In this document: positions 1 through 7,704 of the stretch, piece by piece | How the letters are laid out: every line of letters starts with the position of its first letter | How positions within the stretch are numbered: position 1 is the stretch's first letter | Source of the DNA: Salinimicrobium sp964572365 | GTDB lineage: Bacteria > Bacteroidota > Bacteroidia > Flavobacteriales > Flavobacteriaceae | Assembly (NCBI GenBank): GCA_964572365.1 | Contig: CAZNFK010000057.1 | Location: 1-15,889 of the forward strand | Direction of reading: 5' to 3' | DNA length: 15,889 nt | The notes under the pieces: model-generated | Seen by the model: the letters and a program-made list of their open reading frames with translations, nothing else | Database searches by the model: none | Told to the model about the DNA's origin: nothing | Translations under genes and position numbers: made by a program

Positions 1-64
1 AGTGTTCCCCGCAAATCTACAATTTTTTTTTATTCGTAAAAGTTTCTTCCGAAAAAAACCTTGC

Positions 65-72
65 TATCTTTG
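65..72 (+). promoter_or_regulatory. Candidate Bacteroidota -7 promoter box upstream of the helicase gene
   Basis: The sequence TATCTTTG matches the TAnnTTTG -7 element used by the Bacteroidota primary sigma factor. It lies 20 bases before the ATG at 93. No clear TTG -33 element stands 19-21 bases upstream, so this is a half-match only. A GAGGAA stretch at about 79-84 could serve as a ribosome site for the ATG at 93. Confidence 0.4.
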
Positions 73-92
73 AGCTTTGAGGAAATTGACTT

Positions 93-1532
93 ATGGAGAG
101 AATGACTGCGAAGTCTTTTTATGACTTATTACTTGAGGATCTGAAATTTGACGCGAAATTAAAACAGGATATTGCTTTACAACAACTTTCCTCTTTTGTG
201 GTCGAAGAGAAAAAAGATTCTATTTTTTTGCTGAAAGGTTATGCCGGTACCGGTAAAACCACCATCATTAGCTCTCTTGTCAAGAACCTCTGGAAAGTGA
301 AAAAAAGCGGCGTCCTTATGGCTCCTACCGGAAGGGCTGCCAAGGTGATCTCCAATTATTCCGGTCGCGAAGCCTTCACCATTCACAAAAAGATCTATTT
401 TCCGAAGAAAAAAGGAGGCGCAGGAGTTCAGTTCGTACTGCAGCCAAACAAACACCGCAACAGTATTTTCATTGTGGATGAAGCCTCCATGATCCCAGAT
501 GTGAACAACGACGCCAAGATGTTCGAAAATGGCTCTTTGCTTGACGACCTTATACAATATGTGTATTCAGGACATAAATGCCAGTTGGTCCTCATCGGGG
601 ATACCGCGCAGTTGCCGCCTGTTAAACTGGAGGTAAGCCCTGCTTTGGAAGAACAAAAACTTCAGAATACCTATTTAAAAGAGGTGATGCATATTGAGCT
701 TGATGAGGTGGTGCGTCAAAGCGAGGAAAGCGATATCCTGCTGAATGCCACTCTCATCAGGGAGTGTCTGCGAGAGGAATTCTATGATTCGTTCCAATTT
801 CAGATCACTCAAAAAAAGGATGTGATAAGGCTGATCGACGGTTATGAGATCATGGAGGCTATTGAAGATTCCTATCGCCAGTTAGGTCATGAAGACACCA
901 CGATCATCGTAAGGTCCAACAAAAGGGCGAATCTCTATAATCAGCAAATACGCTCCAGGATTCTCTTTCAGGAGGAAGAGATCTCCTCTGGGGATTACCT
1001 AATGGTGGTCAAGAACAACTATTTTTGGGTAAAGCCTAACAGCGAAGCGGGTTTCATTGCGAACGGGGATATTATCAAGGTACTTGAGATCTTCGCGATC
1101 AAAGAACTGTATGGCTTCCGGTTCGCCGAGATCAAAGCGCAGATGGTCGATTACCCGAACATGCAGCCCATAGAAACGGTCGTGATGCTGGACACCCTTG
1201 AAAGCAATAATCCTTCCCTTACTTATGAAGAATCTAATCAGTTATACCAGGAGGTGATGAAAGATTATGAAGAGGAAAGATCCAAATACAAGAAATTTCT
1301 GAAGGTGAAGAACAATAAATTTTTCAATGCCCTTCAAATAAAATTCTCCTATGCCATGACCTGCCATAAATCTCAGGGTGGTCAATGGAAGACGGTTTTT
1401 GTAGAACAGCCATATCTGCCAAATGGAGTAGATAAGGATTACCTGCGGTGGTTGTACACCGCCGTGACAAGAGCCCAGGATAAATTATACCTTATTGGTT
1501 TTAAAGATGATTTTTTTGCCCCGGCAGAGTAA
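93..1532 (+). CDS. Compact RecD/Pif1-like superfamily 1 ATP-dependent DNA helicase
   Basis: A 479-residue cytoplasmic helicase that would unwind DNA using ATP in repair or recombination. The SF1 motifs are visible in order: Walker A GYAGTGKT at residues 49-56 (Lys55), Walker B VDEAS at 128-132, motif III GDTAQLPP at 169-176, then the UvrD-C-2 type region with SYAMTCHKSQG at 419-429 and the arginine motif TAVTRAQDKLYLIG with Arg460. It lacks the long N-terminal domains of RecD and RecD2, so it is essentially a bare helicase core. I infer that it is a stand-alone enzyme rather than a RecBCD subunit, since no recB or recC is in the window. The ATG at 93 is chosen because a GAGGAA stretch precedes it. 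An in-frame ATG at 102 is possible. kdsB follows after 31 bases with no terminator, so co-transcription is likely. Helicase class is sure; exact role is not. Confidence 0.92.
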   Translation: MERMTAKSFYDLLLEDLKFDAKLKQDIALQQLSSFVVEEKKDSIFLLKGYAGTGKTTIISSLVKNLWKVKKSGVLMAPTGRAAKVISNYSGREAFTIHKKIYFPKKKGGAGVQFVLQPNKHRNSIFIVDEASMIPDVNNDAKMFENGSLLDDLIQYVYSGHKCQLVLIGDTAQLPPVKLEVSPALEEQKLQNTYLKEVMHIELDEVVRQSEESDILLNATLIRECLREEFYDSFQFQITQKKDVIRLIDGYEIMEAIEDSYRQLGHEDTTIIVRSNKRANLYNQQIRSRILFQEEEISSGDYLMVVKNNYFWVKPNSEAGFIANGDIIKVLEIFAIKELYGFRFAEIKAQMVDYPNMQPIETVVMLDTLESNNPSLTYEESNQLYQEVMKDYEEERSKYKKFLKVKNNKFFNALQIKFSYAMTCHKSQGGQWKTVFVEQPYLPNGVDKDYLRWLYTAVTRAQDKLYLIGFKDDFFAPAE

Positions 1533-1563
1533 CTTTTTTCTGAAGACCCTAAAATGACATTTT

Positions 1564-2322
1564 ATGAATAATTCTCCTTTAAAGATTATAGCCATGATCC
1601 CTGCGAGGTATGCTGCAAGCCGTTTCCCCGGTAAGCTGATGCAGGACCTCAATGGCAAAAGCGTTATTCTGCGCACCTATGAAGCCGCCAAAAACACTGA
1701 TCTTTTCAATGAAGTGTACGTGGTGACTGATAGTGATATCATCTATTCTGAAATTTCAGATAATGGCGGAAAAGCCATCATGAGCAAAAAAGAACACGAA
1801 TGTGGAAGTGATCGTATCGCTGAAGCTGTCGAAGATATGCAGGTGGATATCGTGGTCAACGTGCAGGGCGATGAACCCATGATCGACAAGGAAAGCCTGG
1901 AAAAAGTGCTGGATGTATTCCGCGGAAATGATGCCGATAAGATCGACCTTGCCTCTCTGAAAGCACCTATAACGGAGTGGAAGGATGTGGAAAATCCGAA
2001 CCATGTAAAGGTAGTCACCAATAAAGAAAATTTTGCGCTTTATTTTTCTCGCTCGCCGATACCCTACCCCCGGGATGAGCAGGCAGGGGTGACCTGGTTC
2101 AAACATATAGGTATATATGCTTTTCGGAAACAGGCCCTGCTGGATTTTCAACGCTTGCCAATGCTTAAACTGGAAGCTTCTGAAAAGATAGAGGCCATTC
2201 GCTACCTGGAATATGGCAAGAACATAAAAATGGTCGAAACTACTGTAAAAGGAGTGGGTATTGATACTCCTGAAGACCTGGAGCGGGCAAGACAACTTTT
2301 TTCCAAAGGGATTCATCTTTAG
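1564..2322 (+). CDS. kdsB: 3-deoxy-manno-octulosonate cytidylyltransferase (CMP-Kdo synthetase)
   Basis: KdsB activates the lipopolysaccharide inner-core sugar Kdo by joining it to CMP from CTP, giving CMP-Kdo and pyrophosphate in the cytoplasm. The 252-residue product has the family's usual length and motifs: the N-terminal nucleotide-binding IPARYAASRFPGKLM at residues 12-26, the metal-binding VQGDEPMI at 100-107 (Asp103), SRSPIPYPR near the middle, FKHIGIYAF, and the C-terminal GIDTPEDLERA. It shares the strand with the upstream helicase (31-base gap) and the downstream DUF2911 gene (82-base gap with its own promoter-like box). The presence of kdsB indicates a Gram-negative cell with Kdo-containing LPS. 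The KdsC-like phosphatase that would act one step earlier is encoded about 7.6 kb away on the other strand. Confidence 0.96.
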   Translation: MNNSPLKIIAMIPARYAASRFPGKLMQDLNGKSVILRTYEAAKNTDLFNEVYVVTDSDIIYSEISDNGGKAIMSKKEHECGSDRIAEAVEDMQVDIVVNVQGDEPMIDKESLEKVLDVFRGNDADKIDLASLKAPITEWKDVENPNHVKVVTNKENFALYFSRSPIPYPRDEQAGVTWFKHIGIYAFRKQALLDFQRLPMLKLEASEKIEAIRYLEYGKNIKMVETTVKGVGIDTPEDLERARQLFSKGIHL

Positions 2323-2374
2323 CACCATAGGTGGAGGTGTTGAAAAGAGACAGAAAAGCTGTTCAATAATTATT

Positions 2375-2382
2375 TATCTTTG
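2375..2382 (+). promoter_or_regulatory. Candidate -7 promoter box for the DUF2911 gene
   Basis: TATCTTTG, identical to the box before the helicase gene, lies 22 bases before the ATG at 2405 in the 82-base gap after kdsB. No TTG lies at the expected -33 spacing. It suggests that the DUF2911 gene can be transcribed independently of kdsB. Confidence 0.4.
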
Positions 2383-2404
2383 GTTAAAACCAACCTAACA
2401 TATT

Positions 2405-3250
2405 ATGAAACAGATCATTTTTTTCTTTTTTGCCGGACTTGTTACTTTTTCGGCTGCCGGACAAATTCAAACGCCTGTGCCCAGTCCTTCTTCGACCCTA
2501 GAGCAACAGGTAGGGCTTACAAACGTGACTATCAAATATTCCCGTCCGGGAATGAGAGACCGTGAGATCTTTGGCGACCTGGTGCCTTATGGTGAGAGAT
2601 GGAGAACCGGTGCCAACAGCAACACTACCATCTCTTTTGATACTAAAGTGACGATCGACGGGCAGGAGCTTCCCAAAGGAACCTATGCAGTTTATACAGT
2701 ACCCAAAGAGAATGAATGGGAAGTGATCTTTTACAAAGACACCAATAACTGGGGACTGCCCCAGGAATGGAATGAGGATAAAGTAGCTCTCAAAACCTCC
2801 GCAAAAGTTGAAACATTACCTTTTGAGGTAGAGAATTTTACTATTATGTTGGATCATTTAAAAAATGATTCCGCGCAATTGATCTTTATGTGGGAAGACA
2901 CTGTCGCGCTTCTGGAAATCGAAGTTCCCACAGATGAAATTGCCATGAAAAGTATTGACCGGGTGATGAACGGTCCTACTGCCGCAGATTATGTGGCTGC
3001 AGCTACTTATTTTCACGATGAAAAGAAGGATCTTCAGAAAGCTTATGAATGGATCAACAAGGCTGTAGAAATGCAGGAACCGGCTCCTTACTGGGTATTG
3101 CGTAGAAAGTCTCTTATCGAGGCCGATCTTGGTAAAAAACAGGAAGCTATTGAAACCGCTAAAAAGTCACTTGCCGCTGCCGAAAAAGCAGGGAACAAGG
3201 ATTACGTGAAAATGAATAAAGAATCGATTGAGGAATGGGAGGGGAATTAA
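2405..3250 (+). CDS. Secreted DUF2911 protein with C-terminal helical (TPR-like) segment
   Basis: This 281-residue protein begins with a signal peptide (MKQIIFFFFAGLVTFSAAGQ), so it is exported to the periplasm or beyond. Residues about 30-175 form a DUF2911 domain: the typical VTIKYSRPGMRDREIFG start, the VPYGERWRTGAN block, and TTISFDTKVTIDGQELPKGTYAVYTVP, where small polar and Gly residues mark a beta-rich fold. From about residue 195 it turns helical and Ala/Lys-rich (AADYVAAATYFHDEKKDLQKAYEWINKAVEM, then KKQEAIETAKKSLAAAEKAG), which looks like one or two TPR-type helix pairs. The domain is common in Bacteroidota but has no assigned biochemical role, and I give none. It is followed by a hairpin terminator and converges with the symporter gene. 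Confidence 0.88.
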   Translation: MKQIIFFFFAGLVTFSAAGQIQTPVPSPSSTLEQQVGLTNVTIKYSRPGMRDREIFGDLVPYGERWRTGANSNTTISFDTKVTIDGQELPKGTYAVYTVPKENEWEVIFYKDTNNWGLPQEWNEDKVALKTSAKVETLPFEVENFTIMLDHLKNDSAQLIFMWEDTVALLEIEVPTDEIAMKSIDRVMNGPTAADYVAAATYFHDEKKDLQKAYEWINKAVEMQEPAPYWVLRRKSLIEADLGKKQEAIETAKKSLAAAEKAGNKDYVKMNKESIEEWEGN

Positions 3251-3274
3251 TTCCCTCTTAAAATAGATTTTAAT

Positions 3275-3302
3275 AAAGCGGCTTTTTGAGGCCGCTTTTT
3301 TT
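3275..3302 (+). terminator. Rho-independent terminator after the DUF2911 gene
   Basis: An 8-bp stem, AAAGCGGC (3275-3282) with GCCGCTTT (3291-3298), encloses an 8-base loop and runs into a T tract at 3296-3302. It ends plus-strand transcription. The T tract reaches into the stop codon of the convergent symporter gene (TAA on the minus strand at 3303-3301). The stem could also act on the minus strand, though there the following tract is only TTTATTAAAA. Confidence 0.85.
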
Positions 3303-5001
3303 ATTGCGCTTTTCTGGTGGTAAACAAATTATTTCCCGAAGACTGCAGTAAAAGAGCGATCCCTATGACCAGGGAACATCCAGTGACGTTGAGCCAGAGG
3401 TAGGGCATGATCTTCATAAAATAGATCCCAATTATAATGACCTGAGTGATCAAAGCTGCAATGAAAACCGCATGACCTTTTACATATTTTATGAAGAAAG
3501 CCAGCAGGAATATACCCAGCACATTTCCGTAAAAAATGGATCCAATGATGTTCACCAGCTGGATAAGGTTGTCAAAAAGATCGGCAATGCTGGCTACAGC
3601 AATGGCAATGATCCCCCAGCCAAGTGTGAACCATTTCGAGGCTTTTACAAAGTGCGCTTCGGTGCGTGGGCCGATATTTCTTTTGTATAGATCGATCACC
3701 GTAGTTGATGCCAGGGCGTTGAGCTCAGATGCCGTTGAAGACATGGCTGCGGAAAGTATCACAGCCAGTAACAGACCGATAAGTCCGCGAGGTAGATTGT
3801 TCAGGATGAAGTGGATAAAAACGTAGTCTTTGTCATTGGTTTCAACCGTTTCATCAGCTTTGGAAATAATTTCCACCGCTTCTTCTCGTTTTTGAATTTC
3901 CGCTTCGTTCAGGTTTAACATGTCCCTTTTGAATTCTTCCTGTTTATTTGAGGAAAAATCGGCAGTTCGGGCGTAGAGCAATGTTTTTTGTTGCTTTTCA
4001 CTCTGAATCTTTTCCAGGTCTTCTTCCAACTTTCGGTATTCAGGATCAAACTCCGACTGGGAAACGGCCCTGGTTGCAGCCGGATTAAAGTTCAAAGGTG
4101 AATCATTGAACTGGTAGAACACAAACACCATAACCCCTACCAGCAAAATGAAAAACTGCATGGGGACCTTCAGGAGTCCGTTGAAAATAAGTCCCAGCTG
4201 ACTTTGCTGTACAGATTTACCAGAGAGATACCGCTGCACCTGGCTTTGATCTGTTCCGAAGTAGGAGAGGGCAAGGAACGTTCCGCCAATGATCCCGCTC
4301 CAGAAGGTATACCGGTTATCAAAGTCAAGGGAGAAATCGAGAATGTCCAATTTTCCGCTGGTGCCGGCAATTTCAAGTGCTTTCGTAAAGCTGATCTCTT
4401 CGGGCAGGTATTGAATAATGAGTACAAAAGCGGTGATCATTCCGAAGAAAATGACTGCCATTTGCTGTTTTTGAGTGACATTCACGGCTTTTGTCCCACC
4501 AGAAACTGTATAGATGATAACCAAAGTTCCTATGATGATATTGAGCGTTGTGAGGTTCCACCCAAGCACAGCCGATAAGATTATAGCAGGGGCAAAAATG
4601 GTGATCCCGGCCGAGAGTCCCCGCTGAGTAAGGAATAGCAGAGCAGTAAGGATCCTCGTTTTTCGGTCAAAACGAGACTCGAGATATTCGTATGCCGTAT
4701 AAACATTCAGCCGGTAATAGATCGGGATAAAAACCAGGCAGATGATGATCATGGCGATGGGGAGCCCAAAATAGAATTGTACGAAACCCATTCCGCTGTG
4801 AAAGGCCTGTCCCGGGGTAGATAAAAAAGTGATCGCGCTTGCTTGGGTAGCCATGACCGAAAGGCCTACGGTCCACCATTTGGCTTCATTGCCACCGCGA
4901 ATATAATCCTGCACATCTTTGCTGCCGCGGGTTTTGTAGGCCCCGTAGGCGACAATGAAAACCAGGGTGCCAATAAGAACGATCCAGTCAATTAGCAGCA
5001 T
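3301..5001 (-). CDS. Sodium:solute symporter (SSS family) with enlarged periplasmic loop
   Basis: A 566-residue inner-membrane protein of the SSS family, which imports solutes such as sugars, sialic acids or carboxylates with Na+. The sequence shows about 13-14 hydrophobic spans, the early SVMATQASAITFLSTPGQ segment typical of TM1, SGGTKAVNVTQKQQ after a middle span, and the Na2-site-like serine segment AMSSTASELNALAS in the span equivalent to TM8. A charged, helix-forming insert of about 95 residues (about 298-393, rich in Glu/Lys) sits just before that span, where the LeuT fold has its external loop EL4. This makes the protein longer than the usual ~500-residue members. It starts 1 base after the stop of the 35-residue membrane protein, which itself overlaps the PIG-L stop, so the three are almost surely one transcript. 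Substrate unknown; the PIG-L partner suggests a deacetylated sugar or similar compound (inference). Confidence 0.93.
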   Translation of the reverse strand: MLLIDWIVLIGTLVFIVAYGAYKTRGSKDVQDYIRGGNEAKWWTVGLSVMATQASAITFLSTPGQAFHSGMGFVQFYFGLPIAMIIICLVFIPIYYRLNVYTAYEYLESRFDRKTRILTALLFLTQRGLSAGITIFAPAIILSAVLGWNLTTLNIIIGTLVIIYTVSGGTKAVNVTQKQQMAVIFFGMITAFVLIIQYLPEEISFTKALEIAGTSGKLDILDFSLDFDNRYTFWSGIIGGTFLALSYFGTDQSQVQRYLSGKSVQQSQLGLIFNGLLKVPMQFFILLVGVMVFVFYQFNDSPLNFNPAATRAVSQSEFDPEYRKLEEDLEKIQSEKQQKTLLYARTADFSSNKQEEFKRDMLNLNEAEIQKREEAVEIISKADETVETNDKDYVFIHFILNNLPRGLIGLLLAVILSAAMSSTASELNALASTTVIDLYKRNIGPRTEAHFVKASKWFTLGWGIIAIAVASIADLFDNLIQLVNIIGSIFYGNVLGIFLLAFFIKYVKGHAVFIAALITQVIIIGIYFMKIMPYLWLNVTGCSLVIGIALLLQSSGNNLFTTRKAQ

Positions 5002-5002
5002 A

Positions 5003-5110
5003 TCAGGCGAAATAGGTCATTAGCAGGTAAAACAGGAAAATATAAACCGCATTTGCTATAAGCACGATCGTGTATGACTTTTTCCAATGATATTTTTCCG
5101 GAAGATTCAT
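5003..5110 (-). CDS. 35-residue single-span membrane microprotein between PIG-L and symporter
   Basis: This short reading frame encodes MNLPEKYHWKKSYTIVLI followed by ANAVYIFLFYLLMTYFA. It has a short polar N-terminus with Lys10-Lys11 just before one continuous hydrophobic segment (about residues 13-34), so a single span with the N-terminus inside is predicted. Its ATG overlaps the PIG-L stop by one base (TAATG) and its TGA is one base from the symporter ATG (TGATATG), the geometry of translational coupling. The aromatic/basic lead (YHWKK) followed by a span resembles the start of the small subunits (DUF4212 type) that accompany some SSS symporters, but those have about 80 residues and two spans. 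I infer an accessory subunit of the symporter. No family is recognised with certainty. The main support is context, codon-clean frame and membrane character. Confidence 0.75.
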   Translation of the reverse strand: MNLPEKYHWKKSYTIVLIANAVYIFLFYLLMTYFA

Positions 5111-7635
5111 TAATTCGAAGGTTTTGAAGCAGAGGCTGAATATTTGGATTTTTCGAGAGACAGTAAATTGGCAAATATGCGGAAAGCTCCCGGTACACCG
5201 GCGGGAAATTCCCTGAAGAAACTTAATCCCGTGTAGATATAGTGACCTTTTCCGTAAGGTGCGACTAAAAGACTTCCGGTTTTGGCATTTTCCCCCGGGT
5301 CATTCATCGAGAGTACGGGTGTGAATTCGGGTGCCCATTCATCGGGAAAATATAATCCTCTCTCCTGTACCCATCCTTTAAAATCTTCAGAGGTTATTTT
5401 ATTGGGATAATTCAGCACCGGATGATCTTTGTTTAAAAATTGCACTTCGGCTTCTTCGTCAGTGACCCTGTCGCGAGAAATATTTAATTCAAAAGGCGCG
5501 ACATCCTGAGGGATCAAACCTCGATTCGTGTTGTACTGGACCACCAGGTTTCCGCCGTTATGCACATATTTGAACAGCTCCTCCTGTTTGTAGCGCAAAG
5601 CATCCACCACGTTGTAAGCACGTATTCCAAGGACCACAGCATCGTATTTTTTCAATGCTTCGGAAGAAATATCTTCGGGAGCGATCATTTCCACGGTGTA
5701 GCCTATCTGTTCCAGTGCGCGGGGAACCGCATCGCCTGCCCCTTCAATATAACCGATCAAATTTCCGAATTTTTGAATATCCAGCTTTACCAGCTTTGTT
5801 TCTGCCGGAAGAACCAGGGTTTGCAATGGGATATGTTCGTAATCAAGCTGTACGACCTCTTTGGTATACTCTTTATTATTGACCACAACAACCGGCTGAA
5901 GAATCTCGGTGTCCTGAAATTCAGGAGCGGACACTTTGAACCTGAAGGTCACTTCCTCCCCTTTTTGCAAGGGTCCGAAAGAGTAGGAGACAGGTTTGAT
6001 CTTCCAGTTCTTGAGTTTTTTAAGTTTTAATGTTCCCGAAACCGAATCTTTCATCGCCCGCACAGTTACCGGAACCGATCTTGGAGCATGGTTCGCGAAG
6101 ATGAGAACATCATCTGCAGTGGAAACCGATACCTGCGGAACGATCTCAAACGGCTGATATATTTCCCCTTTTACAGGATCGTTCTTTTTATAGACTACAT
6201 TCCGTTTGAAAGGGATCTTTTGATTTCCTATTTGCACCAGAAATTCCACCTGAACTTCCCTGGGTGTTTCGGGAAGTCCGATAAAGGCAGGTTCTTCCAC
6301 GGTATACATGCCCAGGCTTCCTTTTTTCTTTAGCCAGTAAGGGCTGGTATATTCTGAATTTTCGAGAATGGTAACGGGAATTTTTTCAACCCAGGCTTCA
6401 TTATTCTGAAGGGAATTTTGCATGGGAATGGAATTATTTCCCGGAAGTAACTTCACCCCCGAAAGTTGCATTTGTACTCCACTTCGGTTAATGGCCTCCA
6501 GGTTCAGGTTTATTTCCTCTCCCGGGGTAGCCAAAGGTTCTTCGGAAACCGCTTCGAGGTAAAGCCCTGCACAAGCGGCGATGATCTCCCTGATCTCTTC
6601 GGATTTAATTTTCTTCCAGTGGAAATCTTTCAGCTGAAGGATTAGGGAATATGCTTTCAGTAAATTGGGGATGCTTGCAGAAGGATCTTTAAAATCATAG
6701 TTTTTTTCCACTTTTCCCAGGATCCTGCCTATTTCATCACCTCCTTCAATTCGGCTCCAGGTAGTGTTGATCCCGCCAAAAAGGTCATCGGAATCTTTTG
6801 GGTGTTGCCCCGCGATCAATTCAATATATTCCGGAGTGTTTCCCCGTGTGCCGGTACTTCCAAAACCCTGCGACTGGTGCTGGCTGCGGCTTAATGAAGC
6901 GATCTCGGTATTTGACATTCCAAGTAACGGGTAGTAGATGCCGGTATCAAATTCCAGAAAATTGGACTTATCGGCGGCTTCAAAGGCTTCCTGGGATTCA
7001 TAGAACCAGGGAGAAGTATTGAAAAACAGTTTTTTCGGCTCCCATGTTCCGAGTTGTTGAGCTTGTTCGGGAAAAACCGAAGGTTTTCCCGCCAATTTAA
7101 AGGCCTCTGCGCTCAAAATGGCCGAAGAGGTGTGGTGGCCATGGGTTTCCCCGGCAGAATTGGCGTTGAACCGGTTAATTATGATATCGGGTTTAAAATC
7201 CCGAATCGTCTTCACCACATCTTTCAGGATCTCTTTTTCATTCCAGATCTTCAGGGTTTCTTCCGGATTTTTGGAGTAGCCAAAATCATTCGCGCGGGTA
7301 AAAAATTGTTCTCCTCCATCGATCTTTCGGGCGGCCAGTAATTCCTGTGTGCGGATGACGCCCAGCAGTTCCCGCAGCTGTGGCCCAATGAGATTTTGTC
7401 CTCCGTCACCACGCGTGAGAGATAAATAGGCGGTGCGGGCATTGAGTTCGTTGCTCATATAGGAAATGAGCCTTGTATTTTCATCGTCTGGATGTGCTGC
7501 CACGTAAAGGACAGAGCCCAGAAAATTCAGTTTTTTTATCTCCTGAAATATTTCCGCAGAATTCAATTTTTCAGGCTGCTGCGCCTGAACACTTGCAAAA
7601 ACAAAAAAAATAAGAAGGCCCAGAACCTTTCGCAT
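5110..7635 (-). CDS. Secreted PIG-L family deacetylase with C-terminal ThuA/GATase-like domain
   Basis: PIG-L (LmbE) enzymes are Zn-dependent N-deacetylases acting on N-acetylglucosamine conjugates and similar substrates. The ATG at 7635 gives 841 residues starting with a signal peptide (MRKVLGLLIFFVFASVQAQQ), so the enzyme works in the periplasm or outside. An in-frame GTG at 7641 would add two residues. The catalytic domain (about 38-280) has AAHPDDE at 46-52 (His48 and Asp51 as metal ligands, Asp50 as likely base) and THGHH at 164-168 (His165 and His168 spaced as in MshB). LTRGDGGQN and ELLAARKIDGGEQFF are also typical. Middle beta-rich segments look like Ig/NEW3-type domains. The last ~200 residues (YDAVVLGIRAYN, YVHNGGNLVVQYNTN, YGKGHYIYTGLSFFRE) look like a ThuA/class-I-amidotransferase-like fold. 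It heads a coupled unit with the microprotein and symporter. Substrate unknown. Confidence 0.92.
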   Translation of the reverse strand: MRKVLGLLIFFVFASVQAQQPEKLNSAEIFQEIKKLNFLGSVLYVAAHPDDENTRLISYMSNELNARTAYLSLTRGDGGQNLIGPQLRELLGVIRTQELLAARKIDGGEQFFTRANDFGYSKNPEETLKIWNEKEILKDVVKTIRDFKPDIIINRFNANSAGETHGHHTSSAILSAEAFKLAGKPSVFPEQAQQLGTWEPKKLFFNTSPWFYESQEAFEAADKSNFLEFDTGIYYPLLGMSNTEIASLSRSQHQSQGFGSTGTRGNTPEYIELIAGQHPKDSDDLFGGINTTWSRIEGGDEIGRILGKVEKNYDFKDPSASIPNLLKAYSLILQLKDFHWKKIKSEEIREIIAACAGLYLEAVSEEPLATPGEEINLNLEAINRSGVQMQLSGVKLLPGNNSIPMQNSLQNNEAWVEKIPVTILENSEYTSPYWLKKKGSLGMYTVEEPAFIGLPETPREVQVEFLVQIGNQKIPFKRNVVYKKNDPVKGEIYQPFEIVPQVSVSTADDVLIFANHAPRSVPVTVRAMKDSVSGTLKLKKLKNWKIKPVSYSFGPLQKGEEVTFRFKVSAPEFQDTEILQPVVVVNNKEYTKEVVQLDYEHIPLQTLVLPAETKLVKLDIQKFGNLIGYIEGAGDAVPRALEQIGYTVEMIAPEDISSEALKKYDAVVLGIRAYNVVDALRYKQEELFKYVHNGGNLVVQYNTNRGLIPQDVAPFELNISRDRVTDEEAEVQFLNKDHPVLNYPNKITSEDFKGWVQERGLYFPDEWAPEFTPVLSMNDPGENAKTGSLLVAPYGKGHYIYTGLSFFREFPAGVPGAFRIFANLLSLEKSKYSASASKPSN

Positions 7636-7657
7636 GATCACATTCTTTGATTCCCTC

Positions 7658-7665
7658 CAAATATA
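7658..7665 (-). promoter_or_regulatory. Candidate -7 promoter box for the PIG-L/symporter unit
   Basis: On the minus strand TATATTTG, a full TAnnTTTG match, lies 22 bases before the ATG at 7635, inside the 69 bases after the MscS-like gene. A GGAGGG tract follows immediately. No clear TTG -33 box is visible. It supports the PIG-L, microprotein and symporter genes forming their own transcription unit. Confidence 0.45.
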
Positions 7666-7704
7666 AAAAGATTCCTAAGTTGACCGTTAATTTGGCGGGG
7701 TTTG

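Noticed and set aside
1..64. T-rich stretch at the left edge as a terminator of an upstream gene
   Set aside because: No stem precedes the T run at 23-31, and the upstream gene is outside the window.
1756..2328. 190-residue minus-strand open frame opposite kdsB
   Set aside because: Lies antisense to a clear kdsB with all motifs; composition shows no domain; a shadow frame.
4992..5198. 68-residue minus-strand open frame overlapping the microprotein
   Set aside because: It overlaps the PIG-L 3' end, the microprotein and the symporter start in another frame, and has no membrane span or motif; the 35-residue frame fits the gene junctions far better.
5560..6030. 156-residue plus-strand open frame opposite the PIG-L gene
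   Set aside because: Antisense to a well-supported secreted enzyme, no recognisable domain or start context.
7636..7641. GTG at 7641 as PIG-L start
   Set aside because: An ATG two codons later (7635) gives a cleaner signal peptide; GTG remains possible because a GGAGGG tract is at a better distance from it.
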